DNA of 64,000 nt from assembly GCF_003415675.1 (NCBI RefSeq), contig NZ_QFZK01000008.1:1-64000 (forward strand), given 5' to 3'. A model generated the notes under the pieces. The model was not told the origin of the DNA, ran no database searches, and saw only the letters and a program-made list of their open reading frames with translations. This DNA is from Rhodoferax lacus (lineage in GTDB: Bacteria; Pseudomonadota; Gammaproteobacteria; Burkholderiales; Burkholderiaceae_C). The first letter of the stretch is position 1. Every line of letters starts with the position of its first letter. Both the position numbers and the translations under genes were made by a program. Shown one piece after another: positions 48,101 to 57,662 of the stretch.

Positions 48101-51100
48101 CCTATGTGGTGTACGGCAAGGCCGATACCAACACCGTCAACCTGAACTCCGTGGCGCAGGGTGTGGGAGGCTTTGTCATGAATGGCGCCATGGCCAATGA
48201 GAGCAGCGGCTTCTCCATCAACAACGCAGGCGATGTGAATGGCGACGGTTTGGCCGACCTGATCGTGGGCGCCAGCACCGGCCAAAACCTGTCCAACATT
48301 CCTGGCAAGGCCTACGTGGTCTTTGGCAAGACCGATAGTTCCCCAATCGACCTGAGTGCCGTGGCAGCAGGAGCCGGTGGCTTTGTCATCAAGGAATCTG
48401 TATTCGGCAACTATGGCGGCTGGGCCGTCAGCGGCGCGGGTGATGTCAATGGCGACGGTCTGGCCGATGTCATTGTGACCTCCCAGGTGGCAGCAGGCAG
48501 TGCGGGTGCCAGCTATGTGGTGTTCGGCAAGAGCAATACGACGGCCATCGACATGAGCTCCGTGGCCAATGGCGTAGGCGGCTTTGTGATCACGGGCGCA
48601 TCAGCGGGCGATATCAGTGGCTTCTCGGTCAGCATTGCCGGGGACGTCAACGGCGACGGCCTGGCCGATATTCTGATGGGTGGTCCTGGCGTCAATGGAA
48701 ACGCGGGTGCCTCCTATCTGGTCTACGGCAAGGCTGGCACGGGTGCCATCAACCTGTCGTCGGTCGCCAACGGCGTGGGTGGCTTTGTAATCAAGGGCGA
48801 AATGCCCAACGACAACAGCGGCAACTGGGTGCGCAGTGCCGGTGACATGAACGGCGATGGCCTGGCTGACATGGTCATTGGTGCGCCCCATGCAGATGGA
48901 GGTGCCGGCAGAACCTATGTGGTCTACGGTAAGACCGATAACGCCGCCATCAATCTGAGCGCGGTGGCAGCCGGTACCGGCGGCTTTGCGGTCATAGGCG
49001 CAGCCAACGACAGGTCCGGGCTGGATGCCAGCAGCGCGAGCGACGTCAACGGTGACGGCCTGTCCGACCTGATCGTGGGCGCTTCCAGCAATGACCCGAA
49101 CTCGGCAGGTAGCAGCTACGTCATCTTCGGCGGCACCCAGTACGCCACCACCGTGGACCGCCTGGGAGATGCCAACGCCAACACGCTCACCGGCACCAGC
49201 GCAGCAGAGACTTTTGTTGGCGGCGCAGGCAATGACACTATCACCGGCAATGGCGGCGCAGACGTCATGTATGGCGGCGCAGGCAATGACACCTTTGTCA
49301 TCGGCGCCAGCAACGTCATTGCCCTGCAAAGCCCCATGGGCTCAGGCGGCAATGCGGGGCAACTGGCGCGCATCGATGGCGGCACCGGCATAGACACGAT
49401 CCAGCTCAGCAACGGCGTCAGTCTGGACCTCACGCAGGTGAGCAACGCAGGCGGTGCCTTGCCGGATGGCTACTCGCGCATCAACAGCGTGGAAGCCATA
49501 GACCTCAAGACCGACACCGCCACCAACGTCCTGAACCTGCAGACCAAGGACATTGTGGACATGTCGGGCATGAACGTGTTCAACAGCGGCAACACCAGCC
49601 TGGTGAGCGGAACTGCATTGGGTGCTACGGTAGCCCGGCACCAGCTTGCCGTGTTTGGCAGCAGTGCCGATGCACTGAGCATCGACACCGCAGGCTGGAC
49701 CAATACTGGCACCGTGGTGAATTACAACGGCCACAATCTGACAGTCTTCAACAGCGGCAGCAGCGCGGCGCAGTTGCTGGTTGAGCAGGGTGTGGGTACT
49801 TCTCTGCCGGGTACGGTAACACCGGTGCCGATTACGCCAACGGCTGCGGTAAACCTGTCTTCCATTGTCAATGGAGCAGGCGGCTTTGCCATCAATCCCC
49901 TGATAGCCCCTGTTCGGTCGAACGCTGGCATCCAAAGTGTGGGAGATGTGAATGGGGATGGCTTGGATGATCTGATCGTAAGCGCGACCTTCGCAAGTAA
50001 CGTCAGTTTGACCAGAACGTACCTTGTGTTTGGAACAGCGAGTAACGCGCCCATCAATCTTGAGGCAGTTTCCACGGGTACGGGAGGATTCGGCATTCAG
50101 GATGAAATTTCGGGCACTGACGGTCGCGCCGCCTTCAGCGCGGGCGACATGAACGGAGATGGACTGGCCGATATCCTGATTAGCAGCCCTAGCTATGCCG
50201 AAGGTGCCGGAAGGACCTATGTTGTGTATGGCAAAGCAAACACAGCTACCGTCAATCTCAGCGACGTTATTTCAGGCAAGGGTGGCTTTGCGATCACGAA
50301 TAACGTGAGGAATTACCAAGCGTATGTCACTACAGCCTTGGGCGATGTCAATGGGGACGGGTTGAGCGACCTGTTGGTGAGTACACCTGGGCTCTCTGGA
50401 CACTTTGGCGGCGCCTTTGTGATGTTTGGCAAGGCTGCCAATACTACGGTAGACATCAGTACCGTGGCCAGTGGCAATGGGGGCTTTGCCATACAAGAAA
50501 GTTCAGGTTTTATCGGTGGCGTCAGTGGAGCGGCAGCAGGAGATGTGAACGGGGACGGCATTGCTGACATAGTTATTAGCCGTGGACAAGGCCCTGATCA
50601 TGTGAGCCTTACCTATGTGGTGTACGGCAAATCGGGGGACCAAGCGGTGAACCTGAGCGATGTGGCCAATGGCGTAGGTGGATTCTCCATTTCCGGAACA
50701 GCAATCAATGATGGAAGCGCAAATGCTTGCAGCGGTGTTGGGGATGTCAACGGTGACGGCTATGCCGACTTGGTTGTAGGTGCTGCCTTCATTACAACGG
50801 CAGCCGGTGCAAATGCCGGGGCGAGTTATGTGGTGTTTGGAGGACCCAACAATACATCACGCAACCTCGGCACATTGGCTGCCAACGGTCAAGGTTTCAA
50901 GATCGCAGGTTCTATAACGCAGGGTTATAGCGGCACTACAGTCAGTGCTGCGGGTGACATCAACGGAGACGGTTTGGCGGATTTGCTAATAGGTGCTGAT
51001 GGTGTCAATGGTTCTGCGGGAAATTCCTATGTGGTTTACGGTAAGGCGGACTCTACGGAGGTCAACCTGGCTGCTGTTGAGGCAGGCACCGGGGGCTTTG

Positions 51101-51933
51101 TCATCAAGGGAATATCAACCGGTGACCATAGTAGCAGCAGCATTGCCAGTGCGGGGGATGTCAATGGTGATGGCTTCGACGACCTGATTGTGGGTGCATA
51201 TGGTGCCAATGGCCAAAAAGGCGGCAGTTACGTCATCTTCGGCGGCTCCAAATATGCCACCACTGTGGACTTCCTGGGCGACGCCAATGCCAACACCCTC
51301 ACCGGCACCGGCGCATCAGAGACCTTCGCCGCCGGCGCAGGCAACGACACGCTGATTGGCAATGGTGGCGCAGACGTGATGTACGGCGGTGCGGGCAATG
51401 ACACCTTTGTGCTCAACGCCAGCAACATCACAGCCCTGCAGAGCAATCTAGGTGCCGGTGGAAACATCGGGCAACTGGCGCGTGTGGATGGCGGAACGGG
51501 TCTGGACACCATTCAGCTCAGTGGCGGTGCCAGCCTGGACCTCACTCGCGTGAGCAATGTGGGTGCGGGAACTTCCGAGGGCTTCTCACGCATCAGCAGC
51601 ATCGAGAAAATCGATATGGCCACCGACGCGGCAGCCAATACCTTGACGCTGGCCCTGAAGGATGTGCTGGACATGAGCGGCATGAATCTGGTCAACGCCA
51701 GCAGCAAGGGTTCATTGGGCTGGACCAGTGGCACCTATAGCTTTGGTACCACCGAGTCACGCCACCAGTTGATCATTGATGGCACCAGTGCTGACCGTGT
51801 GGTGACCAGTGGCGGCTTTGTGGATACCGGCACGACCGCCGTCATGAACGGCCACACCTACGAGGTCTACAACCAGGGCAACTTTGCACAGCTGCTGATT
51901 GACCAGAGTATCAACAGGCAGTCCGTGCTGTGA
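42106..51933 (+). CDS. giant FG-GAP beta-propeller/RTX secreted protein (lacks a credible start)
   Basis: 3275 codons. Opens inside a cap module ([20 protein letters not shown]), followed by two ~210-aa repeats (~48-460) and four ~700-aa super-units starting near residues 466, 1176, 1877 and 2581. Each super-unit has seven FG-GAP blades of ~65 aa, each with a D-[VLMI]-NGDG-x2-D calcium loop and a Y-V-[VI]-[FY]-GK strand, then RTX nonapeptides (GAGNDTLx[18 protein letters not shown]) and a ~120-aa cap. The last cap is of a second type ending in NRQSVL. The nominal GTG has no ribosome binding site, so it is probably the 3' part of the gene starting at 39244. Expected to be secreted by the upstream TolC/ABC/HlyD system and calcium-stabilised at the surface; ligand unknown. 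Confidence 0.75.
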   Translation: MVLGAGFVDTGLTAIMNGHTYEVYNQGTAVQLLIDQTVDRQGATTVAAALATIRDAAQVNNAKTTITTPDVFAAAGVSGVGVGLLPSIDSALDSDAVTGALADTTAKVQGIVDAYTAILASADTRTGNTTPPLTAAQYTTVGVTGVSGGTSTPATGTALFLLDNVVDGKAPVDVDTVPELQALANAANHLIAAAGGTPADIAALTLDDLKALGVTGVTADNLQAVIAAIGRTTPDDAIDTLLEIQNVATAAENAANALAIIRDAATANNASTKPLGTGVYSAAGVTGVDATLLPSINSALDSDLVTGAQADTTAEVQGIVNAYKDILKLADTGAGSPVPAVSAAQYAAIGVTGLSGNYLDPGTALTLLDTAVFGIGSPNVDTEKEVQFLANAAIHVMDAAGGSAAQALEVTKADLDAMRITGVTADNLGTIQAFIRNTTPDSAVDTLTELQAVVNAALVKPVNPPINVTSIANGTGGFVINGEAAGDGSGYRVANAGDVNGDGLSDMIVSSSVDATAVGKSYVVFGKTDNSPINLSAVAVGSGGFLIPALSAGDGSGWAISGAGDLNGDGLSDLLVSTPFTNANAEAGRSYVVYGKATTNAVDLNAVANGVGGFVINGISTLDRSGFKLSSGGDVNGDGFTDVVVAAPNANNGGSSINGTGSTYVVFGKASNTAVNLSAIAAGTGGFAINGGAGDFTSGYAANSAGDVNGDGLDDLVIGSPNDNNSTGASYVVFGKSSTSAINLSAVAAGTGGFVIAGTGTFADSGYSVSSAGDVNGDGLADVLVASPSFSSGLNTSAYVVFGKASGSAVNLATLTAGAGGTGGFVINGVSASDGVGFSVSSAGDMNGDGLSDIIVSALYANGRTGSSYVVYGKADASAVNLSSVVAGTGGFAIQGTVAEGQLGHSVSSAGDVNGDGLSDLIVGAPLGTSTGASYVIFGGTQYATTVDLLGDANANALVGTSAADTFAAGAGNDTLLGNGGADVMYGGAGNDTFVLNASNIAALQSNLGSGGNTGQLARVDGGTGIDTIQLSGGASLDLTKVSNAGGATPDDLSRINSVEVIDLKSDSAANTLTLQLKDIVDMSGMNVFNSGNTSLVSGAALASTVSRHQLAVFGNTSDTLSIDASGWTNTGTVVSYNGHTLAVYNNSNSASQLLVEQGVNSSLTNVVPQPINPPINVTSIANGVGGFVINGTSTGDHSGFSVSNVGDVNGDGLDDLLVGAYNETTVLGQDYLVFGKTDTNAVNLSAVAAGTGGFAIPAATAGDGTGWVVAAAGDVNGDGRADLLVSAYNANNGTGKAYVVYGKSDTSAVNLNTVAQGIGGFVLNGVNSPDYTGESIKSAGDVNGDGLADLLVTAPKAKDAAGISYVVFGKSGNSAVELSSVAAGNGGFAINGISNSDFSGWVGSNAGDVNGDGLTDLLIAAYSQQTETGASYVVFGKTNTASVDLASVAAGAGGFVIKGISQGDQSGFGVSNAGDINGDGLGDLLVGAPGANGKTGATYVVYGKAGTAAIDLAAVAAGNGGFVVNGENPDDKSGGWVSNAGDMNGDGLADMVIGAPYANGKAGKTYVVYGKTGNAAVSLGAVAAGTGGFVVNGMPNGKTGLMTGTAGDVNGDGLSDLIVGAPGSDANAAGTSYIIFGGTQYATTVDLLGDANANTLNGTSAAETFAAGAGNDTLVGGGGADVMYGGAGNDTFVLNASNIAALQSPMGSGGNTVQLARVDGGTGIDTIQLSGGASLDLTQVSNVGGATPDNLSRINSVEIVDLKSDGAANILSLQLKDIVDMSGMNVFNSGNTSLVSGSAMGATVAKHQLAVFGNASDALVIDAAGWTNTGTVVSYNGHSLVVYNNSSSAAQLLVEQGVVSALPTTVTPPQPINPPVNVTNIANGTGGFVINGAAAGDRSGYSVSNAGDVNGDGLGDLLVSAYKEGTLNGTDYLVFGKADTNAVNLSAVLAGTGGFAIPALAAGDATGFIVSGAGDVNGDGRADLLVSSSNANNGAGKAYVVYGKADTNTVNLNSVAQGVGGFVMNGAMANESSGFSINNAGDVNGDGLADLIVGASTGQNLSNIPGKAYVVFGKTDSSPIDLSAVAAGAGGFVIKESVFGNYGGWAVSGAGDVNGDGLADVIVTSQVAAGSAGASYVVFGKSNTTAIDMSSVANGVGGFVITGASAGDISGFSVSIAGDVNGDGLADILMGGPGVNGNAGASYLVYGKAGTGAINLSSVANGVGGFVIKGEMPNDNSGNWVRSAGDMNGDGLADMVIGAPHADGGAGRTYVVYGKTDNAAINLSAVAAGTGGFAVIGAANDRSGLDASSASDVNGDGLSDLIVGASSNDPNSAGSSYVIFGGTQYATTVDRLGDANANTLTGTSAAETFVGGAGNDTITGNGGADVMYGGAGNDTFVIGASNVIALQSPMGSGGNAGQLARIDGGTGIDTIQLSNGVSLDLTQVSNAGGALPDGYSRINSVEAIDLKTDTATNVLNLQTKDIVDMSGMNVFNSGNTSLVSGTALGATVARHQLAVFGSSADALSIDTAGWTNTGTVVNYNGHNLTVFNSGSSAAQLLVEQGVGTSLPGTVTPVPITPTAAVNLSSIVNGAGGFAINPLIAPVRSNAGIQSVGDVNGDGLDDLIVSATFASNVSLTRTYLVFGTASNAPINLEAVSTGTGGFGIQDEISGTDGRAAFSAGDMNGDGLADILISSPSYAEGAGRTYVVYGKANTATVNLSDVISGKGGFAITNNVRNYQAYVTTALGDVNGDGLSDLLVSTPGLSGHFGGAFVMFGKAANTTVDISTVASGNGGFAIQESSGFIGGVSGAAAGDVNGDGIADIVISRGQGPDHVSLTYVVYGKSGDQAVNLSDVANGVGGFSISGTAINDGSANACSGVGDVNGDGYADLVVGAAFITTAAGANAGASYVVFGGPNNTSRNLGTLAANGQGFKIAGSITQGYSGTTVSAAGDINGDGLADLLIGADGVNGSAGNSYVVYGKADSTEVNLAAVEAGTGGFVIKGISTGDHSSSSIASAGDVNGDGFDDLIVGAYGANGQKGGSYVIFGGSKYATTVDFLGDANANTLTGTGASETFAAGAGNDTLIGNGGADVMYGGAGNDTFVLNASNITALQSNLGAGGNIGQLARVDGGTGLDTIQLSGGASLDLTRVSNVGAGTSEGFSRISSIEKIDMATDAAANTLTLALKDVLDMSGMNLVNASSKGSLGWTSGTYSFGTTESRHQLIIDGTSADRVVTSGGFVDTGTTAVMNGHTYEVYNQGNFAQLLIDQSINRQSVL
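42248..43480 (+). repeat. two tandem ~210-aa repeats at the beginning of the giant ORF
   Basis: Units near 42248-42876 and 42877-43480, same family as the repeats in the two preceding ORFs ([58 protein letters not shown]). They sit between a cap module and the first propeller. Confidence 0.8.
43501..45630 (+). repeat. super-unit 1: seven FG-GAP blades, RTX block, cap
   Basis: Seven DxNGDG loops can be counted, matching a complete seven-bladed beta-propeller. The RTX block is near 44955-45095 and the type-A cap ([20 protein letters not shown]) ends at LLVEQGV. About 2.1 kb, closely similar at DNA level to super-units 2 and 3. Confidence 0.85.
45631..47733 (+). repeat. super-unit 2: seven FG-GAP blades, RTX block, cap
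   Basis: Seven DxNGDG loops again; RTX block near 47052-47190; type-A cap. The stretch encoding [18 protein letters not shown] differs from super-unit 1 at only a base or two. Confidence 0.85.
47734..49845 (+). repeat. super-unit 3: seven FG-GAP blades, RTX block, cap
   Basis: Seven DxNGDG loops; blade 7 has ASDVNGDG in place of [11 protein letters not shown] block near 49165-49300, with [10 protein letters not shown] and FVIGASN in place of the FVLNASN seen in the others. Type-A cap. Confidence 0.85.
49846..51930 (+). repeat. super-unit 4: divergent seven-bladed propeller with RTX block and terminal cap
   Basis: Seven DxNGDG loops, but blade sequence and codon use are noticeably different from units 1-3 and less GC-rich. 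The RTX block (51277-51410) is almost the same as in units 1 and 2. It ends in the type-B cap [23 protein letters not shown], whose only other copy is at the 42.1-kb junction. Confidence 0.85.
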
Positions 51934-51976
51934 TGACCGGTGAAAGTAGCCGCGGCATCTGAGGTGCCGTGGCTAC

Positions 51977-52020
51977 AAAAAACCCCCGATAGACCTTTAT
52001 AGGGTCTGGCGGGGGTTTTT
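51977..52020. terminator. terminator after the giant ORF
   Basis: Outer stem AAAAACCCCCG / GGGGGTTTTT with an inner AGACC / GGTCT helix, then T run. It sits between the giant ORF and the convergent Crp/Fnr gene and could work in both directions. Confidence 0.85.
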
Positions 52021-52050
52021 ATGTGTGGCAATGTGTGATCAGCGGGCGAC

Positions 52051-52842
52051 TCAGGCCGGGTCGCTCTTGAGCTCCTTGAGCAGTTCTTCGATGGTCGGGT
52101 TCAGGTCGTTGAACTTGCGCTCGCGCTGCTTGTTGGAGAACTTGTGCCAGTGCGGCAACTGCAGTATTTCCAGCTTGCCGTAGGAGATGGTCAGCCAGCC
52201 TGCAGCGGCCAGCTTTTGCACGAACTCTGAAAAAATGGTGCGCGACACACCGCACAGGTCGGCCAGTGTTTTTTGCTTGACCGGAATTTCCACGCCCAGG
52301 CCAAAGCCGATGGTGGGTGGGCGGTCGGAGTGGTAGAACAAGGCCTCGGCAAACAACGACAGGCCCATCACCACACGCAGGCAGGGGTTGCCGAACTTCA
52401 TCAACATCAGCATTTCCGAGGTCTTTTGCACGCGCCAGGCCATGAGGCGCGTCAGGTAGAGCGCGAAGGTGGGCTGTGTTTCCATCAGTTCCAGAACAAT
52501 GTCACCCGAAATGCTCATGACATCGGTGGGGGCCAGGCAGACGAAGTCCGCATAGCTGGCCTTGCGGTTGATGATGGACTGCTCGCCAAACCAGGAGCCT
52601 TCGCCATAAATGCTGATGGGCATGAGCATGCCTGTGGGGGACTCGGTGGAGGCGGCAACCAAGCCGGTGATGATGAAGCGCCAGGCGTCGATTTTGGAAC
52701 CTTTGGACCAGATGACCTGGCCCTCTTCAAACGACGAGACCTTGACGAAGGCCGCCATTTGCAGTGCTTTCTCCTGAGAAATTCCAACGTTTTTAAGTTG
52801 TTGGTATTTGAAATTTCCGTACATAGTGGCTCTTGTATACAT
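52051..52842 (-). CDS. Crp/Fnr family transcriptional regulator
   Basis: 263 aa from an ATG preceded by GGGAG. Residues ~20-140 are a cyclic-nucleotide-binding-like beta roll (FEEGQVIWSKGSKIDAWRFIITG, YGEGSWFGEQSIINRKASYADF); ~165-240 a winged helix-turn-helix with LADLCGVSRTIFSEFVQKLAAAGWL. The usual Arg of the cAMP phosphate cassette reads Lys or Ser here, and there is no N-terminal Cys cluster, so neither cAMP nor an iron-sulfur cluster is a safe ligand. The last ~25 residues (KFNDLNPTIEELLKELKSDPA) are a charged extension. Convergent with and adjacent to the giant adhesin gene, so it may control it; that is only positional. Confidence 0.88.
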   Translation of the reverse strand: MYTRATMYGNFKYQQLKNVGISQEKALQMAAFVKVSSFEEGQVIWSKGSKIDAWRFIITGLVAASTESPTGMLMPISIYGEGSWFGEQSIINRKASYADFVCLAPTDVMSISGDIVLELMETQPTFALYLTRLMAWRVQKTSEMLMLMKFGNPCLRVVMGLSLFAEALFYHSDRPPTIGFGLGVEIPVKQKTLADLCGVSRTIFSEFVQKLAAAGWLTISYGKLEILQLPHWHKFSNKQRERKFNDLNPTIEELLKELKSDPA

Positions 52843-53045
52843 AAAAGCTCCCGGTTGTCCAAAATGCCTTGCATTTCGGCAGCCACAAAATAGATGCCGG
52901 ACCGCCAGGTAGCGGTTTCTTTCGTGAGGGGTGGTCTTTATATTGTGTTCGTCAGTGTACATTTTTTGTGCACTGATGAATACCACTTTCTTGCCGATGC
53001 GCCCGGCGCCGGCAAGTTTCATGGGTGGGCTATGCCACGAGCGGG
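52843..53045. other. 203-bp gap between the regulator and mnmA
   Basis: Both flanking genes are on the minus strand. The region upstream of the regulator (52845-52990) is AT-richer and should hold its promoter. I see no further gene here. Confidence 0.35.
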
Positions 53046-54152
53046 TCAGAGGCTGGCGATGACGCCGCCGCCCAGACACACTTCACCGTTATACAACACG
53101 GCGGACTGGCCCGGCGTGACAGCCCATTGCGCTTGCGGGAAGTCCAGAGTAAAGCCGCCCGCTCCCAAATCCTGAAACTGGCAAGGCGCATCGCTTTGCC
53201 GATAGCGGGTTTTGGCAGAGAGTGTTTCTTCGGTCGGGGCTTGGCCTGCGGCCCAGCTTGCGTCCTGCGCCTTGAGGTGGGTGGACTGCAGCCAGGGGTG
53301 CTCATGCCCCTGCACCACCCACAGAGTGTTGTGCTCCAAGTCCTTGCGCGCGACAAACCAGGGTTCGTGCTCGCCGCCGCCACGCTGCGCACCTTTGGCC
53401 TTGAGCCCGCCAATGCCCAAGCCCTGGCGCTGGCCCAGGGTGTAGAAGGACAGCCCCACGTGCTCGCCGATGGTGTGGCCCTTGGGGTTCTTGATGGGCC
53501 CGGGTTCCTTGGAGATGTAGCGGTTCAGAAAATCGCGGAAAGGGCGTTCGCCAATGAAGCAGATGCCGGTGGAGTCTTTCTTCTTGGCGTTGGGTAACTG
53601 CATCTCGGCGGCGATGCGGCGCACCTCGGTCTTGTGCAACTCGCCCACCGGGAACAGAGTCTTGGACAACTGGGCCTGGTTCAGCCGGTGCAGAAAGTAG
53701 CTCTGGTCCTTGGACGGGTCCAGGCCCTTAAGCAATTCATGCAGACCGGTGGCCGGGTTCTGGCGCACGCGTGCGTAGTGACCGGTGGCGATTTTGTCGG
53801 CGCCCAGGCGCATGGCATGGTCCAGAAAGGCCTTGAACTTGATCTCGGCGTTGCACAGGATGTCGGGGTTGGGCGTGCGTCCGGCCTGGTATTCACGCAG
53901 GAACTCGGCAAACACCCGGTCCTTGTAGTCGGCGGCAAAGTTGACGTGCTCGATCTCGATGCCGATCACATCCGCCACAGCAGCGGCGTCTACAAAGTCA
54001 ATGTTGGAGGAGCAGTATTCGCTGTCGTCATCGTCTTCCCAGTTCTTCATGAAGATGCCGATGACCTCGTGGCCTTGCTGTTTGAGCAGGTGCGCGGTGA
54101 CTGCGGAGTCGACTCCACCGCTGAGTCCGACGACGATACGTTGTTTGGCCAT
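53046..54152 (-). CDS. mnmA: tRNA-specific 2-thiouridylase MnmA
   Basis: Adds sulfur to C2 of the wobble uridine in tRNAs for Lys, Glu and Gln. 368 aa. PP-loop [15 protein letters not shown] at the N-terminus, the catalytic Cys pair in [12 protein letters not shown] and [10 protein letters not shown], and the C-terminal [11 protein letters not shown] and [16 protein letters not shown] blocks are all present. The gene is on the minus strand, alone, upstream of the Crp/Fnr gene and divergent from pntA. Confidence 0.97.
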   Translation of the reverse strand: MAKQRIVVGLSGGVDSAVTAHLLKQQGHEVIGIFMKNWEDDDDSEYCSSNIDFVDAAAVADVIGIEIEHVNFAADYKDRVFAEFLREYQAGRTPNPDILCNAEIKFKAFLDHAMRLGADKIATGHYARVRQNPATGLHELLKGLDPSKDQSYFLHRLNQAQLSKTLFPVGELHKTEVRRIAAEMQLPNAKKKDSTGICFIGERPFRDFLNRYISKEPGPIKNPKGHTIGEHVGLSFYTLGQRQGLGIGGLKAKGAQRGGGEHEPWFVARKDLEHNTLWVVQGHEHPWLQSTHLKAQDASWAAGQAPTEETLSAKTRYRQSDAPCQFQDLGAGGFTLDFPQAQWAVTPGQSAVLYNGEVCLGGGVIASL

Positions 54153-54346
54153 GGACCGATTTTAGGTGCGCAATGACGGCAGGCCATGGAGACGGGGATT
54201 CACAAGCCATTGAGCCAAGTCAGGGAAGGCGCTCCGGGAGCCGGTGAATTATCAGTTAAGCTCGCTTTCGCAGTTGATCTGCCGTGCTGGCCGAGCCGCA
54301 ATTGCCGCACAGGCTGTTTCCAATAATATTGTCGAGGAGTCGCTTC

Positions 54347-55999
54347 ATGCAAACAGGCGTAGCAACCGGGGCATCATCGGGTAACACCGCTGCCCCCGCC
54401 ACCACTCAAACAGCGCAGCGCATTGGTGTGCCGCGCGAAATTTTCCCCGGTGAAAAGCGTGTGGCGACCGTGCCCGACGTGGTCGAGAAGCTGATCAAGC
54501 TGGGCTTTTCCGTTGCCGTGGAAACCGGTGCCGGCGATGCGGCTGACCTGAGCGACGACGCCTACCGCGCGGCTGGTGCCAGCGTGGTGGCGGACGCAGC
54601 CCAGCTCTGGGCCACGTCAGACATCGTGTTCAAGGTGCGCCCGCCCACACCGGCGGAAGTGGCTGCCATGCCCGAAGGGCAGACGCTGGTGGGCTTTGTC
54701 TGGCCAGCGCAAAACCCCGATCTGATGCAGCAGCTCACCGCCAAGAAGGCCACCGTGCTGGCCATCGACGCGCTGCCGCGCACGCTGAGCCGCGCGCAGA
54801 AAATGGACGCCCTGACCTCGCAAGCCGGTGTGGCCGGTTATCGCGCCGTGATCGAAGCAGCCAACGCGTTCGGACGGTTCTTCAACGGCCAGATCACGGC
54901 CGCGGGCAAGGTGGCACCGGCCAAGGTGTTCATTGCCGGTGCCGGTGTGGCGGGTCTCGCCGCCATTGGCACCGCCGCCAGCCTGGGCGCCATCGTGCGT
55001 GCCAATGACACCCGCGCCGAAGTGGCCGACCAGGTGGTGTCGCTGGGTGGTGAATTCGTCAAGGTGGATTTCGAGGAAGAGGGCTCCGGCGGCGGCGGCT
55101 ACGCCAAGGTCATGAGCGAGGGCTTCCAGCAGGCCCAGCGCGCCATGTACGCCAAGCAGGCCAAGGAGGTGGACATCATCATCACCACCGCGCTGATCCC
55201 CGGCAAGCCTGCGCCCAAGCTCATCACCGCTGACATGGTGCGAAGCATGAAGCCGGGCAGCGTGATTGTGGACATGGCCGCCGAGCAAGGCGGCAACTGC
55301 GAGCTGACCGTACCCGGCCAGGCGGTGGTGACGCACGGCGTGACCATTGTGGGCTACACCGATCTGGTGTCGCGCCTGTCGCGCCAGTCGTCCACGCTGT
55401 ACTCCACCAACCTGTTTCGCCTGACGGAAGAGCTGTGCAAGACCAAGGACGGCGTCATCAACGTCAACATGGAAGACGATGCCATTCGCGGCCTCACGGT
55501 CACCAAGGACGGCACGATTACCTGGCCGGCACCGGCGCCCAAGGTGGCTGCGGCCCCCGCAGTGGCCAAGCCGGCGGCGGCACCCGCGGCCAAGAAGGCG
55601 CATGGCCACGGCGCACCGAGTGAGCCCATGGCTGGCAACAAGCTGGCGGTGATGTTTGGAGTGTCGGCGGCCCTGTTCTGGTTTGTCGGTGCGAATGCGC
55701 CGCAGGCGTTCCTCGCGCACTTCACGGTGTTTGTGCTGGCCTGCTTTGTGGGTTACATGGTGGTCTGGAATGTGAAGCCCGCGCTGCACACGCCGCTGAT
55801 GAGCGTGACCAACGCCATCAGCAGCATCATCGCCATTGGCGCCCTGGTACAGATTGCACCGCCGCTGGTGGTGGGAGCAGCCGGGCGGCCGGACGACTGG
55901 ATCCGCTGGCTGGCAACGGGGGGCATTGTGCTCACCTCCATCAATATGTTCGGCGGCTTTGCCGTAACCCAGCGCATGCTGGCCATGTTCCGTAAATAA
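54347..55999 (+). CDS. pntA: NAD(P) transhydrogenase alpha subunit
   Basis: 550-aa inner-membrane proton-pumping transhydrogenase alpha chain. Residues ~25-400 are the NAD(H)-binding dI domain ([41 protein letters not shown]); an Ala/Pro/Lys-rich linker (~400-435) joins the dII membrane part with four helices ([37 protein letters not shown] and others). Single-chain alpha as in E. coli, not the split PntAA/PntAB of some bacteria. ATG 54347 has GAGGAG seven bases upstream; an in-frame start at 54284 is less likely. pntB follows after 12 bp. Confidence 0.95.
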   Translation: MQTGVATGASSGNTAAPATTQTAQRIGVPREIFPGEKRVATVPDVVEKLIKLGFSVAVETGAGDAADLSDDAYRAAGASVVADAAQLWATSDIVFKVRPPTPAEVAAMPEGQTLVGFVWPAQNPDLMQQLTAKKATVLAIDALPRTLSRAQKMDALTSQAGVAGYRAVIEAANAFGRFFNGQITAAGKVAPAKVFIAGAGVAGLAAIGTAASLGAIVRANDTRAEVADQVVSLGGEFVKVDFEEEGSGGGGYAKVMSEGFQQAQRAMYAKQAKEVDIIITTALIPGKPAPKLITADMVRSMKPGSVIVDMAAEQGGNCELTVPGQAVVTHGVTIVGYTDLVSRLSRQSSTLYSTNLFRLTEELCKTKDGVINVNMEDDAIRGLTVTKDGTITWPAPAPKVAAAPAVAKPAAAPAAKKAHGHGAPSEPMAGNKLAVMFGVSAALFWFVGANAPQAFLAHFTVFVLACFVGYMVVWNVKPALHTPLMSVTNAISSIIAIGALVQIAPPLVVGAAGRPDDWIRWLATGGIVLTSINMFGGFAVTQRMLAMFRK

Positions 56000-56011
56000 G
56001 GGAGACGACTG

Positions 56012-57430
56012 ATGTCTGCAAGTTTGGCAACCGTCTCCTATATCGGAGCGACGATTCTTTTCATCCTCAGCCTGGGCGGCCTGTCCAACCAGGAATCCTC
56101 ACGCCGTGGCAACCTGTTTGGCATGATCGGCATGACCATCGCTGTGCTGGCCACAGTGTTCGGCCCGCAGGTGGGTGCCAGCGGCATTCCCTGGATCATC
56201 GGCGCCATGGTGGTCGGTGGCGCCATCGGTCTGTATGCGGCGCGCACCGTGCAAATGACGCAGATGCCCGAACTGGTGGCGCTGATGCACAGCATGGTCG
56301 GCCTGGCCGCGATGCTGGTCGGCTTTGCCACCTTCATCGACCCCGAAGCCTCCAAGGAATTCACGGGTGCAGCCAAGTCGATCCATGAGATGGAGATCTA
56401 CATCGGCATCCTGATTGGTGCCATCACCTTCTCCGGCTCCATCATCGCTTTTGGCAAGCTCTCGGGCCGCATTGGCGGCAACCCGATGCTGCTGCCCGGA
56501 CGCCACTTCATGAACCTGGCAGGCCTGCTGGTGGTGATTTATTTCGGTGGCGTGTTTCTGAATTCGCACAGCATTGCAGAAGCCATGACCCCGGTGACCG
56601 TGATGACCGTGATCGCCCTGCTGTTCGGCATGCACATGGTGTTGGCCATTGGCGGCGCCGACATGCCGGTGGTGGTGTCCATGCTCAACAGCTACTCCGG
56701 CTGGGCTGCAGCGGCCACCGGCTTCATGCTGTCCAATGACTTGTTGATCGTGATTGGTGCGCTGGTGGGCTCCAGTGGCGCCATCCTGTCCTACATCATG
56801 TGCAATGCCATGAACCGCAGCTTCATCAGCGTAATTGCCGGCGGCTTCGGCACCACCAGCGCGGCGCCCAAGCCCGCGGGTGGCGCGACGCAGCCGGCCG
56901 GCGAAGTGGTGGCGGTGAACGCGACGGAAGCGGCCGAGCTGCTGCGTGAATCCAAGAGCGTGATCATCGTGCCGGGCTACGGCATGGCGGTGGCGCAGGC
57001 CCAGCACACGGTGTTCGAGATCACCAAGGTGCTGCGCGAAAAGGGCGTGAACGTGCGCTTCGGCATCCACCCGGTGGCCGGACGCATGCCGGGCCACATG
57101 AACGTGCTGCTGGCCGAGGCCAAGGTGCCCTACGACATCGTGTTTGAAATGGACGAGTTGAACGACGACTTCCCCGCCACCGATGTGGCCATCGTCATCG
57201 GCGCCAACGACATCGTGAACCCGGCCGCTCAGGACGACCCGACCAGCCCGATTGCCGGCATGCCGGTGCTCGAAGTCTGGAAGGCCAAGACCTCCATCGT
57301 GATGAAACGCAGCATGGCTTCGGGCTACGCCGGCGTGGACAATCCGCTGTTCTACAAGGACAACAACCGCATGCTTTTTGGTGACGCCAAGAAGATGTTG
57401 GACGAAGTGCTGACCGTGCTCAGGACCTGA
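56012..57430 (+). CDS. pntB: NAD(P) transhydrogenase beta subunit
   Basis: 472-aa partner of PntA with about nine membrane helices (~5-265) and a C-terminal NADP(H)-binding dIII domain: [56 protein letters not shown] and [11 protein letters not shown]. The complex couples proton entry to NADPH formation from NADH. GGGAGACGACTG gives a good ribosome binding site. Operon with pntA; a weak terminator follows. Confidence 0.96.
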   Translation: MSASLATVSYIGATILFILSLGGLSNQESSRRGNLFGMIGMTIAVLATVFGPQVGASGIPWIIGAMVVGGAIGLYAARTVQMTQMPELVALMHSMVGLAAMLVGFATFIDPEASKEFTGAAKSIHEMEIYIGILIGAITFSGSIIAFGKLSGRIGGNPMLLPGRHFMNLAGLLVVIYFGGVFLNSHSIAEAMTPVTVMTVIALLFGMHMVLAIGGADMPVVVSMLNSYSGWAAAATGFMLSNDLLIVIGALVGSSGAILSYIMCNAMNRSFISVIAGGFGTTSAAPKPAGGATQPAGEVVAVNATEAAELLRESKSVIIVPGYGMAVAQAQHTVFEITKVLREKGVNVRFGIHPVAGRMPGHMNVLLAEAKVPYDIVFEMDELNDDFPATDVAIVIGANDIVNPAAQDDPTSPIAGMPVLEVWKAKTSIVMKRSMASGYAGVDNPLFYKDNNRMLFGDAKKMLDEVLTVLRT

Positions 57431-57459
57431 CGCGCGGCACGGCATTCGACCCACTCACC

Positions 57460-57492
57460 AAAGCCCCGTAGCAGCCCTGCACGGGGCTTTGA
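57460..57492 (+). terminator. probable terminator after pntB
   Basis: Perfect 10-bp stem AAAGCCCCGT / ACGGGGCTTT with an 11-base loop. The T tract is only three bases, so termination may be partial. Confidence 0.55.
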
Positions 57493-57597
57493 TGTGTTCT
57501 GGTTAGGGAAAACACACGGCCGAGAAACGGTCAATTGGGCGCAGAATAGTTCTGCTGCTTAGAGGGCGCCAAGAGGCAGCGCTTAGCGGTACGGTTT

Positions 57598-57616
57598 CCC
57601 CCCCCCACCCACCCCC
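57598..57616. repeat. C-rich tract upstream of fadD
   Basis: Nine consecutive C, then A, CCC, A and CCCCC, lying about 50 bp before the fadD start. Homopolymer runs of this length are prone to slippage. Confidence 0.7.
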
Positions 57617-57662
57617 AGTGCGACACATCGTCAGAGTCCTGACACTAGGATGGAGAAAAGAA

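Noticed and set aside
46399..48285. 628-codon minus-strand frame opposite the FG-GAP repeats
   Set aside because: Product is repeated His/Val/Ala/Gly sequence mirroring the repeats on the plus strand; no ribosome binding site and no family.
43501..51933. Regular DNA repeats considered as a CRISPR or satellite array
   Set aside because: The period is ~200 bp (blades) and ~2.1 kb (super-units), all in one reading frame coding for calcium-loop blades; no short palindromic repeat with unique spacers.
52940..53079. Longer Crp/Fnr protein beginning at 53079
   Set aside because: The upstream residues have no similarity to the family; ATG 52842 has GGGAG and leads directly into the regulator.
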